Source: Mycolicibacterium hodleri (GTDB taxonomy: Bacteria > Actinomycetota > Actinomycetes > Mycobacteriales > Mycobacteriaceae). From it: 62,467 bases of DNA. The DNA lies in NCBI RefSeq assembly GCF_006439015.1, contig NZ_RCZG01000019.1, positions 77,180 through 139,646 of the forward strand, in the 5' to 3' direction. Positions 34,197 to 44,065 of the stretch are shown piece by piece. The notes beneath the pieces were generated by a model that did no database searches, was not told where the DNA came from, and saw only the letters and a list, made by a program, of their open reading frames with translations. Position numbers and translations under genes: made by a program. Every line of letters begins with the position of its first letter. The first letter of the stretch is position 1.

Positions 34197-36839
34197 ATGG
34201 CGTATGCACAGCACATCGGACGTATCGGGGCCCTAGCCTTCGCGCTGGGGGTGGGTATCGGCATCGGTGCTACGCCAGCGGTGGCCTTAGCCGACTACGC
34301 AGGAGCATCGGCCAGCGCGTCATCGGACAGTTCGCCAGGTGTCTCGGCCGGCCCGTCAGCCGGGGACACCACGACCAAGATGTCGCGGGGCAAGAACAGG
34401 CCCGGCCGGGGAGCCGCGTCCGGCCCGCGCGCCACCGGTGCCGCACCCTCGGACGCCGAGGCAAGTGACGCCGGCGGTCCGTCCGCCCGATCCGGCGGGA
34501 CGCGCCACCGCACGACGTCGAGGCCCACCACGGCCGAGAAGCGCCGCGCCGCAACGCACGCCGTCGATAGCACCTCGCCGACGGCGACGAAGCACCGCGC
34601 CCGCCCCGACACCGACGCGTCGCATCGGGTCGAGACCACGACCGAGATCACGGCGGGGACCACACCCACCCCACCGGAGCCGACAGCGCGTGCCACCGTC
34701 GTCGACGACCTCGGCGCCGCACCGGTCGTCATTGCGGCTTCCGCACCCGCCCGCTCCCACGTCACGCTGCGCACCGCGCTGGACTCCCTGCTGGGTCGCG
34801 ACGGGTCGCCCGAGGCACCGGCCGCCGCGCCCTCGCTGTGGGTCCTCGCTGCCGCCGCCCGCCGCCAGCTCGGCGCCGCCGACGACGGGGAGCGCGCCAC
34901 GGCCACACCCACCGCTCTGGCCCCCGGGCAGATCTCCGCGACCCCCGTGGTCAACCCGCCCGACGCCGCCGGTGTGGTCACAGGCTCCGTCCTGGTCACC
35001 GGCGCAGACGCCGAGACCGTCATCTACGCAGCGGCCACGCCCGGTAAGGGCAACGTCGTCCTCACCCCGACCGGCACCGGGTTCACCTTCACCTACACAC
35101 CCAGCGCCGCTGCCCGCCACGCGGCCTCGGCCATCGCCGCGGATGCCGCTGCCAAGGCCGACAGCGTGGTCTTCACCATCAGCGACGGAACCGGCAGTGT
35201 GCTCACCGTGCCCGTCGCCGTGGTGATCCTGCCCGCTGACGCGCCACCCAGCGCGCGCGCCCGGGCGTCTCTGCCGTCCTTCACCGGCGATGTCCGCGGC
35301 CGCATCATCGCCCGTGACGCCGACCGCGACCCGTTGGTCTACACCGCCCTGCCCACCGCCAAGGGCGGTACCGTCCAGATCGACGCGAACGGCCGCTTCG
35401 TCTACACGCCCACCGACGCGGCCCGGCATGCGGCCGCCGCCGCCGATGCCACCGACGCAGACAAGAGCGACACCTTCGACGTCGTGGTCTCCGATGAACA
35501 CGGCGGCGTCACCACCGTGACCGTGTCGGTCCGGATCAAGCCCGGCAATGCCGACCCGACGGCCACGGTGCGGACGCGCTACTCGCCCTTCACCCCCGTC
35601 GTCACCGGCACGGTTCGCGCCCGCGACCTCGAAAAGGACGCGCTGACGTTCACTGCCGACCCGCTTTCGGCCAAGGGCGGCACCGTGACCATCGACGACC
35701 GGGGCGGCTTCGTCTACACCCCCACCGCCCAGGCCCGCCACGACGCCGCGGCCACGGACGCACCGCGCCGTGACACGGTCGACGCCTTCGGCGTCGTGGT
35801 CAGCGACGATCACGGGGGCACCACGACGGTGAACGTCACCGTCCGGATCAAACCCGCGAACGTGGCCCCCGCCGGGGCGTCGACCACGGACCTGTTCACC
35901 AATCCCAACACCGGGGTGGTCGATGGGCGCGTGGTCGCCGTCGACGCCGACGGGGACACGCTGACCTACGGCATCGTGTCGGGCGGCCGGAAGGGCAGCC
36001 TGGGCCTCGACGACGGCACCGGCCTGTTCTCCTACGTGCCGAGCCTCGCCGCGCGCGAGGCGGCCACCCGCCCGTTCGCCGGACCGCGCGCCAAGGCCGA
36101 CGCGTTCACCGTCAGCGTCGACGACGGACACGGCGGCACGACACTGCTCACCGTGCGGGTCGCGATCACCCCGCTCGGCGGCGCCAACCAGGCGCCGACG
36201 AACGGGACGTTCGTCGCCAGCGCTCCTGGCGTGTTCACCGGCACCGTCACCGGTTCCGCCTCGGCCACCGATCCGGACCGGGATGCGTTGACCTACAGCG
36301 GATCCGGCGTGACGGCGAAGGGCAGCGTAGTCGTGGACGCCGACGGCAGCTTCACCTACAAGCCCAGTGACAGCGCCCGCCACCAGGCCGCATCGGACAC
36401 CGCGACCGCCGCGGACACCCAGGACACCTTCACCGTGACGGCCGCCGACGGGTTCGGCGGCACCCTCGACATCGCCGTCACGGTGGCGGTCGGGCCGGCG
36501 GCCAACAAGGCCCCGACAAGGGGGATGTTCACCGCGACCACCGACGAATCCACCGGGGTGGTATCCGGGACGGCGTCGGCCACCGACGCCGATTCCGATG
36601 TCCTGACGTTCCGCGGCACCGGGCTCACCGAGAAGGGCGACGTGATCGTGGAAAGCGGCGGCGGATTCAACTACCGCCCGACCGACGCCGCCCGCACTGC
36701 AGCCGGAACCCCCGGTGCGCCGCGCCGCGACAAGTTCGACACCTTCGACATCACCGTCGACGACGGCCACGGCGGTACCCTCACCATCCCGGTCCGGGTG
36801 GCGATCGTTGGGTCGGTGGCGCTGACCACTGCGCTGTGA
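34197..36839 (+). CDS. exported protein with six cadherin/VCBS-like repeats
   Basis: An 880-residue protein from the ATG at 34197, six bases after a strong G-rich ribosome site; a TTG at 34179 is possible. The export segment HIGRIGALAFALGVGIGIG resembles that at 28175. After ~200 residues of Ser/Thr/Ala/Pro linker come six units of ~95-105 residues, each with an xDxDxDxLTY calcium-site-like turn, a KGxVxxDxxGxFxYTP hairpin and a DxFxVxVxDGHGG block. This is the VCBS/cadherin-like Ig fold of surface adhesins. There is no wall-sorting motif and no enzymatic domain, so adhesion or matrix binding is the likeliest role. Confidence 0.82.
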   Translation: MAYAQHIGRIGALAFALGVGIGIGATPAVALADYAGASASASSDSSPGVSAGPSAGDTTTKMSRGKNRPGRGAASGPRATGAAPSDAEASDAGGPSARSGGTRHRTTSRPTTAEKRRAATHAVDSTSPTATKHRARPDTDASHRVETTTEITAGTTPTPPEPTARATVVDDLGAAPVVIAASAPARSHVTLRTALDSLLGRDGSPEAPAAAPSLWVLAAAARRQLGAADDGERATATPTALAPGQISATPVVNPPDAAGVVTGSVLVTGADAETVIYAAATPGKGNVVLTPTGTGFTFTYTPSAAARHAASAIAADAAAKADSVVFTISDGTGSVLTVPVAVVILPADAPPSARARASLPSFTGDVRGRIIARDADRDPLVYTALPTAKGGTVQIDANGRFVYTPTDAARHAAAAADATDADKSDTFDVVVSDEHGGVTTVTVSVRIKPGNADPTATVRTRYSPFTPVVTGTVRARDLEKDALTFTADPLSAKGGTVTIDDRGGFVYTPTAQARHDAAATDAPRRDTVDAFGVVVSDDHGGTTTVNVTVRIKPANVAPAGASTTDLFTNPNTGVVDGRVVAVDADGDTLTYGIVSGGRKGSLGLDDGTGLFSYVPSLAAREAATRPFAGPRAKADAFTVSVDDGHGGTTLLTVRVAITPLGGANQAPTNGTFVASAPGVFTGTVTGSASATDPDRDALTYSGSGVTAKGSVVVDADGSFTYKPSDSARHQAASDTATAADTQDTFTVTAADGFGGTLDIAVTVAVGPAANKAPTRGMFTATTDESTGVVSGTASATDADSDVLTFRGTGLTEKGDVIVESGGGFNYRPTDAARTAAGTPGAPRRDKFDTFDITVDDGHGGTLTIPVRVAIVGSVALTTAL

Positions 36840-37864
36840 GCGAGCCTCAGCCGTCCCGCGAGTTATTCGTTGCGGGCAATAGGTGTGGATGGACGTGGAG
36901 CCGATGACGGGAATCGAACCCGCGTGTTCAGCTTGGCGGCATTTTCGACGCCCGAACGGGTGAGCGATAACCACTGGTCGGAGAGCTAGGGAGCACACGC
37001 GTTTGCACTGCTCAAGTGCACTTCAGTACGTCTAGGTAACGCCACGGGTTCGATTCCGGTAAGGGCGCGGTACGGGTTCGGTCGGGGTACGGGCGGGCCT
37101 ACTCTTTACGCCAGTCGAGCATGCTCGAGCCAGTGAGCGGCGATTGGCCTCGGCGGGTCGGCGGCAATCGCTGAGCTGGAAGCGTCGGTAACCTTCTGTG
37201 AACAGTTCTTGGCGGATCAGCAGTCCGTGCTCTAAGGCGATGGCACTCTCACCGAGATCCAATACCGCCTGGGCTGGCCGCGGACCTATCTCAGGGCATG
37301 GGCCTGCTCCCCAACAGCAAGCGCGGGGCGTGGGCGGTTGCTGCGGCAGGGCAGGCCGCGAAGTTCGACGGCTTCGCGCCGCTGCGGGCGTCGGGATTCA
37401 GCAGCGCGGCGGTCCCGGGAGGCCGGTCTGCGGGCGCGGCTCATTACTGCCGGGAGGCGCTGATACCCCAGAACCGTTGCTGGTTGAAGTCTTAGCCACC
37501 ACGACGTCTGCGAAGAGATCAACTCGGTCGCCCCTTCTTCAAGGGGGGTCCTCAATACTCCATCTCCCCGAGCAAGCCATCCCGAGCGCAGCTCAAGGCT
37601 CAGCGCTGCGTTTCGACGATGCGTCCATCGGTTCCGGTGTTCGTGGGACGCCAATGGCACCCGGCTACGCGAATCCGGCGAACGCGGTTCCAATAGCTTC
37701 CCGCTCACCAGGATGAGGAATAGACTCTCAAGACAATTGACGCGCCGGCGGCGGCCGACAAACCCCGCCGGACGTCGATCCGGCTGGAGCGCCAAGGTCG
37801 GTGACTGTCCTCGACACCAAAGCAGGGGACAGGTGGGGATGTACAGGCCTTGTGGGGGGTGTGT
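36840..37864. other. 1.0-kb debris region with att scar B
   Basis: Holds the tRNA-Gly fragment at 36894-36936, a 14-base palindrome TCGAGCATGCTCGA at 37115-37128, and several short frames with no family similarity. One minus-strand frame ending at 37032 (76 codons) has a protein-like stretch, LEHGLLIRQELFTEG, but no relatives I can name. The rest appears to be decayed element DNA leading to the DegV promoter. Confidence 0.5.
36894..36936 (-). repeat. copy of tRNA-Gly 3' half (att scar B)
   Basis: Forty-three bases identical to the intact tRNA-Gly 3' end plus two flanking bases, except position 36926 (g for a). It covers the CCA, acceptor 3' strand, T-arm and part of the anticodon arm; similarity stops abruptly at 36936. 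That is the usual extent of an integrase core in a tRNA 3' end. Confidence 0.85.
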
Positions 37865-38770
37865 GTGGCTGACGTCGCGGTGGTTACTGACAGCACCGCC
37901 TACCTGCCGAGTGCGCTTGTCGACAGCCTCGACCTCACCGTCATCTCGCTGTATTACGACGTCGATGGTTCGTCATCGCCCGAAGGTGGCCACGAGTTGC
38001 CTGGACGTGGGCTGCGCGAATCGCAGTTCGACGGCGATTTCGAACGGTTCTACGCCGAAGTGGACCAGTCGAAGGGTGCGGCAACGACGAGCCCACCGAC
38101 CCTTGAGGACTTCATCGCAGTCTTCGAACCGCTGCTGTGCGAACACAGAGCCGTCGTCTCGCTGCAGCTTTCTTCCGGCCTGTCACCCACCTGTGAGGTG
38201 GCTCGGCAGGCGGCGGCACGGCTAAAGGCTGAGGGACGCGGCGGCGATCGGCTGGTAGTGATCGACTCGGCGGGTACGGCCGGACATTTGGGGATGCAAG
38301 CGGTCGCGGCCGCTCGTGCGGCCGCCGCGGGCGAGGACGCCGCTGGCGTCGTCGCGCGCACCCGGCAGGCGCGCCAAGAGGTCAGGCAGTGGTTCCTGGT
38401 CGACACGTTGGAGTACCTCAGGCGCGGCGGGCGGATCGGCACCGCGGCCGCGTGGCTCGGTTCGGCGCTGGACCTCAAGCCGATTTTGTTGGTGGGCTCG
38501 GAGATCAAGGCCGTCGAGCGGGTACGCGCGCGTCGACTCGGTGTCGAGCGGTTGGTTGAGCTGATGCGGCAGCGCCGCGCGGTCGGAGCCGACCGCTGGT
38601 TCGTGCAACATGCGCATGCGGCGCAGGACGCGCAGGAGCTCGTCGACCGTCTGCAGGCGGTGTTCGGCACGCCGCCGGAATTCGTCTCCGAACTAGGTCC
38701 TGTCGTGGCGATGCACGCCGGCCCGGGAACGCTGTCGGTCGGCGGCCTGCCGGGTGCGGCGCTGAGGTAG
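37865..38770 (+). CDS. DegV-family fatty-acid-binding protein
   Basis: A 301-residue DegV protein starting at a GTG (VADVAVVTDST) just after a GGGGGG ribosome site. Family blocks include VVTDSTAYLP, SSGLSPTCEVARQAAA, the central VIDSAGTAGHLGMQA and DTLEYLRRGGRIGTAAAWLGSALDLKPIL. DegV proteins bind a fatty acid; in Firmicutes the FakB members present it to the FakA kinase. No FakA homolog is in the window. The stop is 7 bases before the giant kinase-cyclase gene, so the two are probably one operon, which suggests a lipid-linked signalling role. Confidence 0.87.
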   Translation: MADVAVVTDSTAYLPSALVDSLDLTVISLYYDVDGSSSPEGGHELPGRGLRESQFDGDFERFYAEVDQSKGAATTSPPTLEDFIAVFEPLLCEHRAVVSLQLSSGLSPTCEVARQAAARLKAEGRGGDRLVVIDSAGTAGHLGMQAVAAARAAAAGEDAAGVVARTRQARQEVRQWFLVDTLEYLRRGGRIGTAAAWLGSALDLKPILLVGSEIKAVERVRARRLGVERLVELMRQRRAVGADRWFVQHAHAAQDAQELVDRLQAVFGTPPEFVSELGPVVAMHAGPGTLSVGGLPGAALR

Positions 38771-38777
38771 ACAGACC

Positions 38778-41700
38778 ATGAGCCTCGGACCGGGCGCGAA
38801 GTGCAGCGAATGCGGGGCTCGCAACAGACCCGAGGCTAGATTCTGCGGCACCTGCGGCGCCGTGATCGCAGCGGACGTTACATGTCCGCAGTGTCATGCG
38901 CGCAAGGCGGGCTCTCAGCGGTTCTGCGACGACTGTGGTGCCGAGTTGAGAAGGGCCCGGCCCGTACCGGTGAGCAACCCTGTCCCGCAGATGCTCGCGG
39001 ACGGGAGGTACACACTGGGCCGGCTGCTCGGCGAGGGGGCCGGCAAGCGGGTTTTCCTCGCCGTGGACTCACGACTGCAGCGCGAGGTGGCCGCCGCCAT
39101 ATACAAAGCTGATGCTTCTGACGAGACCACCCTGCGCCGCGCGCGTACGGAGGCTGCTGCGATGGCCAAGCTCGGCGAGCATCCGAACGTCGTCAACGTG
39201 TATGACTTTGGCGAAGAGGCTGGGCAGCTGTATCTGATCAGTCAGTTCATGTCGGGTGGAGACCTGTACGGACTGCTCGCCGACGCGACCGATCACCGAC
39301 TCGCGATCGAGGAGGTCGTACGGATCGGGGGTGACATCGCAAGTGGGCTCGCGCACGCCCACACGCACGGGGTGGTCCATCGTGATCTGAAGCCGCAGAA
39401 TGTGTGGTTGGCGCCCGATGGCACAGCCAAAATCGGTGATTTCGGGCTCGCGGCCGCAGAAGGCGGGACACGGGTCACGGCAGCGGGGACCGTGATCGGA
39501 ACGGTGGCCTACATGCCTCCCGAGCAGAGTCTCGGCCGGGGCTCGGACGCGCGCTCGGATATTTACTCTCTGGGCGCCCTGATGTATGAATTGCTCTGTG
39601 GTGTACCACCTTTCGTGGGTGAATCGGCAGCAGCCGTTGTCTCACAGCATGTTTCGACTGCGCCGATCGCCCCGAGCGGGCACCGCTCCGGTGTGCCGGT
39701 AGCGTTGGACCAGTTGGTCATCAGGATGCTGGCAAAGTCGCCGGAAGCCCGCCCGCACCAGGCGTCCGAGATCGGTGACGCGCTCGGCCTGATCGCCGCC
39801 GCGGTCGCCGCGGTCGCCGTGGGCGACCACGCGCCGCACGACGTGGCTGCGCTCGACCGGATCATGGACAGCGGTTTCATCGGCCGTGAGCGCGAGACCC
39901 ATACGTTGCGTGCGGCCATCGACGACACGATCGGCCGGCGCGGTCGCACGGTACTTGTCGGTGGGGAGGCGGGGATTGGCAAGACGCGGCTCGCTTCTGA
40001 GGCTGCGGCATACGCGGCGCTGCGCGGTGCACAGGTGCTGTGGGGCCGCTGCTATTCCGGCTCAGGCGCGCCCGCCTACTGGCCGTGGGTGCAGGTGATC
40101 CGCAATTACGCTCGCGACCACGCTGAAACGGTCGCCTCCGACCTAGGTTCCGGTGCGTTCGAGATCGCACAGATCGTCTCCGAGGTGCGCGAGGGAATGC
40201 CCGAGATCCCCGAATCGCCGCCCTTGGATCCAGAACAGGCACGGTTCCGGTTGTTTGACTCTGTGGCGCGGTTCGTGACCGGAGCCTCCGACCGTCAGCC
40301 AATCGCGATATTTTTGGAGGATCTACAACAGGCCGATCGCCCGTCGCTGATGCTGCTGGAGTACGTTGTCCGCGAGTTGGCCCGCTCGCGAGTGTTCCTG
40401 CTGGCGACCTACCGTGACGACGAATTGAGCAATGACCAATATTTGGCCGAGGTGCTGCCTGCGCTCAGCAAGGAGCGCGGTTATGTGCATATCAAGTTGC
40501 GCGGACTGTCCGATCAGCACGTCAAGATCATGCTCGAAGCCGTACTACAGCAGCCGCTCGAACAACGCGACGAACTGACGCTTGCCGACGCCGTTTGCCT
40601 TGAGGCGGAAGGGAATCCGTATTTCACCGAGGAGATCATTCGCCACCTGATCGACTCAGAAGTGCTCGACTGGCGTAACGGCCGGTGGGTGACTGATATT
40701 CGCGGCAGCGCTGAGCTCGGAATCCCGCGGGGTGTCCGTGAGGTCGTCTCCCATCGATTGGCAAAGCTTCCGGCCGACACGATGGAGCTGCTCTCCACGG
40801 CGGCGGTGGTGGGTCGTGAGTTCGGCGTGCAGGTATTGACGCATGTCAGCGGGTTCGAAGCGGGTACGGTCCTGGCGCGGATGCAGCCCGCACTGGACGG
40901 CGCGATTGTGCGGCAGGCCGCCGGGGAACCTGGTCGGTACGTCTTCGCGCACGGTGCGACCCGCGATGCGCTCTACGACGACCTGCCGACGTCGCGTCGC
41001 TGCGAGCTGCACCTCTCGGCCGGTGAAGCCCTCGAGGAGCTCTACGACGAAAGAATCGAATCCCATCTTTCGGCGATTGCCTACCATCTGGCGAAGGCCG
41101 CACCGCAGGGTGACGTTGCCAAGGCGGCCGATTATGCCTGGTGGGCAGCCGAACGTGCCGCGGCGACGTATGCCTATGAAGATGCGGTGGGCCTGTATGA
41201 GACGGCACTGCGGCTCTTCGACGCGCTTCCGGACGAACCGCAGCGTCGCTGCGATCTGCTGTTGGCGTTCGGCGACGCCCGCTGGCGGACCGGTGAAGCC
41301 GAAGGTGCCCGCGAGACGTTCCGTGAGGCGGCGGGAATGGCGCGTGAGCTGGCCCTCTACGACCATTACGCCCGGGCAGCGCTGGGATACGGCGGCGGAC
41401 CCGGTGGTTACTCGATAACCGATCGGGCCGACGAACAGCTGGTTGCGATGTTAACCGAGGCGCTGGAAGCGCTGCCGTCGCGCGACAGTGCACTGCGGGT
41501 GACAGTCCTTGCTCGGCTGGCGCTCGAGCTGCGCTCCAGGGGTGCGCTGGAGGACGCCGACCGGTCCAGCGCCGAGGCGACCGACATGGCCGAGCGGGTC
41601 GGTGATACGAAGATCCTGTTGCTGGCCATGCACAGCCGCCAGTGGTCGACCCTAGGCCCCGACCGAATCGACGAGGCGGTCGCGTCGGGTGAGGAGATGG

Positions 41701-43211
41701 TGCGGCTGGCCCGGATCGTCGGTGATCGCGATGTGCAGTTCGAGGGTCACCACCTGCGGCTGATCGCGCTGGCGCAGCTCGGTAACTTCACCGGGGTCGA
41801 TGAGGAGATAGCGGCTTGCGATCGGCTGGCCGGCGAACTACGGCAGCCGCGATACCTCTGGCAGACTGCCGTGTTCCGCACGATGCGGGCGCTGATGCGG
41901 GGGCGGTTCAAGGAGTCCGAGCGGCTGGCGGGCGCGGCGCTGACCATCGGCCAACGTGCGCAGCGGGAGGTCGCGGCGGTCGTCTTCGGCGCACAGTCGT
42001 TCTTGACGAGGGTGGCTGACGGGAGCCTCGACCAGCTGACGGATGCGGGTCGCGATGCTGCCGCCCGCTACGGCCAAGCGTGGCCGTCGGCGTACGTGTG
42101 GCTGCTCACCGAGACCGGCCATCTCGACGAGGCCCGCAGCAGGTACGAAGCATTGGCGGCCGACGACTTCGAGGGGTTACGGCACAGCGGCGACTGGTTG
42201 ACCTCAGTCTGCGCACTGTCGGTCGCATCGCTCGCCGTCGGTGACAGCCAGTCGGCGAGCGCACTGTACAAGATGCTGGCACCGTATGCGGACCACTGCA
42301 CACTGTTCTTGGCCGCGGCGGGTTGCCTCGGCTCGAACCACGCGTTCCTCGGCTTCGCCGCCGCAGCAGCGGGACGTCACGGGGACGCCGCGCACCATTT
42401 CGACGGCGCGCTCTCGCGCAACGCAGAGATCGGCTGTGATTTTCTGACACCCCGCGTGTGCTACGAGTACGCACGCATGCTCCTGGGTACGCCGGAAACC
42501 GGAGATCGGGACAAGGCGATGGGTCTGATCGACCAGGGGATTGCCCTCACTCAGCAGACCGGCATGCGGGTCGAGGCCGGGAGGCTAACCCGGCTGCGCA
42601 CGGAGCACCAGGAGCAGAGGTCGAATTTAGGGTGGTCGGCACTGGACGACGTCGCACTGTCTGTCGGGATGGACCGGCCCGACCTTCGTGCGGCGACCGC
42701 GCCCGACGGAACAGTCACGATCATGTTCTCCGATATCGAAGGTTCGACGGTGCTGACCGACCACCTGGGCGATCAGCGGTGGCTACAGGTTCTGCAACGC
42801 CACAACACCCTCATCCGAAGACATTTGGCTGCTCACCACGGCTTCGAGGTCAAGGCGCAAGGCGACGGGTTCATGGTCGCGTTCAGCAGCGCGACCAACG
42901 CGATGCGGTGCGCGGTCGCGATTCAGCGCGATCTGGCGGTGAGGAGGGACCAGTCCGGCAGCCAAGTAGTGCGCGTCCGGATCGGATTGCACAGCGGCGA
43001 AGTGATTCGAGAAAAGCAGGACTTTTTTGGGCGCAACGTGATTCTGGCGGCCCGGATCGCAGCAGCCGCGAATGGCAGCCAAATTCTGGTGTCGGGAGTG
43101 TTGCGAGAGCTCGTTGCCGGCAGTCACGAATTCACGTTCGGAGAGGCTCGGGAGGAGCAGCTCAAAGGGCTGCCAGGTCTGCACCGGCTCTATGAGGTGT
43201 GCTGGTCGTAG
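38778..43211 (+). CDS. zinc-ribbon / Ser-Thr kinase / AAA ATPase / TPR-like / class III cyclase fusion
   Basis: A 1477-residue soluble signalling protein. Residues 9-53 hold two zinc ribbons (C9, C12, C23, C26; C36, C39, C50, C53). A protein kinase follows (~78-340) with K110, HRDLKPQN (D203) and DFG (D221). An ATPase of the PknK/MalT-like kind begins at ~367 (Walker A GGEAGIGKT; Walker B IAIFLEDL). Helical repeats extend to ~1290, and a nucleotidyl cyclase domain starts at 1308 with metal-binding Asp in FSDIEGST and QGDGFMVAF. The transition-state Asn expected in VNLAAR is replaced (VILAAR). PknK-like; probably integrates phosphorylation and cyclic-nucleotide output. Confidence 0.88.
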   Translation: MSLGPGAKCSECGARNRPEARFCGTCGAVIAADVTCPQCHARKAGSQRFCDDCGAELRRARPVPVSNPVPQMLADGRYTLGRLLGEGAGKRVFLAVDSRLQREVAAAIYKADASDETTLRRARTEAAAMAKLGEHPNVVNVYDFGEEAGQLYLISQFMSGGDLYGLLADATDHRLAIEEVVRIGGDIASGLAHAHTHGVVHRDLKPQNVWLAPDGTAKIGDFGLAAAEGGTRVTAAGTVIGTVAYMPPEQSLGRGSDARSDIYSLGALMYELLCGVPPFVGESAAAVVSQHVSTAPIAPSGHRSGVPVALDQLVIRMLAKSPEARPHQASEIGDALGLIAAAVAAVAVGDHAPHDVAALDRIMDSGFIGRERETHTLRAAIDDTIGRRGRTVLVGGEAGIGKTRLASEAAAYAALRGAQVLWGRCYSGSGAPAYWPWVQVIRNYARDHAETVASDLGSGAFEIAQIVSEVREGMPEIPESPPLDPEQARFRLFDSVARFVTGASDRQPIAIFLEDLQQADRPSLMLLEYVVRELARSRVFLLATYRDDELSNDQYLAEVLPALSKERGYVHIKLRGLSDQHVKIMLEAVLQQPLEQRDELTLADAVCLEAEGNPYFTEEIIRHLIDSEVLDWRNGRWVTDIRGSAELGIPRGVREVVSHRLAKLPADTMELLSTAAVVGREFGVQVLTHVSGFEAGTVLARMQPALDGAIVRQAAGEPGRYVFAHGATRDALYDDLPTSRRCELHLSAGEALEELYDERIESHLSAIAYHLAKAAPQGDVAKAADYAWWAAERAAATYAYEDAVGLYETALRLFDALPDEPQRRCDLLLAFGDARWRTGEAEGARETFREAAGMARELALYDHYARAALGYGGGPGGYSITDRADEQLVAMLTEALEALPSRDSALRVTVLARLALELRSRGALEDADRSSAEATDMAERVGDTKILLLAMHSRQWSTLGPDRIDEAVASGEEMVRLARIVGDRDVQFEGHHLRLIALAQLGNFTGVDEEIAACDRLAGELRQPRYLWQTAVFRTMRALMRGRFKESERLAGAALTIGQRAQREVAAVVFGAQSFLTRVADGSLDQLTDAGRDAAARYGQAWPSAYVWLLTETGHLDEARSRYEALAADDFEGLRHSGDWLTSVCALSVASLAVGDSQSASALYKMLAPYADHCTLFLAAAGCLGSNHAFLGFAAAAAGRHGDAAHHFDGALSRNAEIGCDFLTPRVCYEYARMLLGTPETGDRDKAMGLIDQGIALTQQTGMRVEAGRLTRLRTEHQEQRSNLGWSALDDVALSVGMDRPDLRAATAPDGTVTIMFSDIEGSTVLTDHLGDQRWLQVLQRHNTLIRRHLAAHHGFEVKAQGDGFMVAFSSATNAMRCAVAIQRDLAVRRDQSGSQVVRVRIGLHSGEVIREKQDFFGRNVILAARIAAAANGSQILVSGVLRELVAGSHEFTFGEAREEQLKGLPGLHRLYEVCWS

Positions 43212-43265
43212 CCGTGTCACCCGCGCCGTAATTTGGTCGCCCGCCGCGCCGGAGTCGTAATGCCG

Positions 43266-43418
43266 CTATGCCGGTTCGGATGTCGCCGCGTGCAGAGAAT
43301 GCCGAACGACCGTCTCGGCCATTGTCGTGCGGAAGGCGGGGAACTCTTCTAGCAGGCGATTGAGGCGATCCCGGTCGAAATGCAAGGTTTCCGCCGCGAC
43401 GAGAGGAACCGGAGTGAG
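43266..43418 (-). pseudogene. C-terminal fragment, possibly of a cyclic-nucleotide-binding-domain protein
   Basis: The minus-strand frame ending in TAG at 43266 reads about 50 residues of plausible protein (ETLHFDRDRLNRLLEEF, TMAETVVRHSL), similar in style to the end of a cNMP-binding domain. Upstream it merges into the start of the serine recombinase on the other strand, so the N-terminal part is gone. Family assignment is weak. Confidence 0.35.
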
Positions 43419-44065
43419 TGGAGACAAGCTGTTCTTTAGCTACACGCGAGTGAGTACGGAGGAACAGCCGAGAAGCGCAACGGGTTGGAGGCCCAGCGCG
43501 CGACCATTGATGCCGAGGCAGAGCGACGCGGCTGGGACACGGAGCACTTCACCGCCGCAGGCGTGACGGGCAAGGTAATCGGCTCGCAGTTGCGAGAAGT
43601 GTTGACGTTACTCGCCTCCGGGCAGGGCGATGGCCTCCTGGTCGCCAAGCTCGACAGGTTGTCGCGTTCGATTGTTAACTCCGCCAACATAATCGAAGCC
43701 GCCCAGACACAGGGCTGGTCGCTGGTCGTTTTATACCTCGGCGTCGACTTGACGACGGCAGCGGGCCGCTTGATGGCTATGAATCTAGTCAACTTTGCCC
43801 AGTGTGAGCGTGAACTGATCTCCGAGCGGACCAAGGCTGGTCTCGCCGCTAAGCGAGCGCCTTGGTCGGCCCAGGCTCGCCAAGCCTGGTGTCGTGGCGA
43901 ATCATATTGGACCGCAGGGCTGGTCTCAGCTTTGCCAAGTTCGTAACCGCCTTGGAAGCGGAGGGCATCTTGTCCCCAGCGGGCGTGCCGACGTGGCAGC
44001 CGACCACAGTGCACCGCATCTGCGCGAGCGCCACCCGCGCAACAGAACTCGGGGCAAGCGCATGA
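43414..44065 (+). pseudogene. frameshifted serine recombinase (resolvase/invertase family)
   Basis: Three consecutive frames together make one serine recombinase. Frame 1 from the GTG at 43414 has the catalytic block YTRVSTEEQ. After a shift near 43470-43487, frame 2 has EAQRATIDAEAERRGWDTE, GDGLLVAKLDRLSRS and the ERELISERTKAGLAAKRA end of the catalytic domain. After a second shift near 43860, frame 3 has RIILDRRAGLSFAKFVTALE and TWQPTTVHRICASATR of the DNA-binding domain. At least two frameshifts inactivate it. It probably once mobilised the 36.9-44.3 kb segment. Confidence 0.85.

Noticed and set aside
34356..36998. 880-codon open frame antisense to the repeat protein
   Set aside because: It is the GC-rich shadow of the plus-strand gene. 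It is Arg/Gly-rich and lacks domains, while the plus strand has six clear repeats and a ribosome site.
37040..37060. plus-strand T-arm-like sequence GGGTTCGATTCC
   Set aside because: It is the generic T-arm core only; flanking sequence does not fold into acceptor or anticodon arms. It may be a fragment of another tRNA but cannot be assigned.
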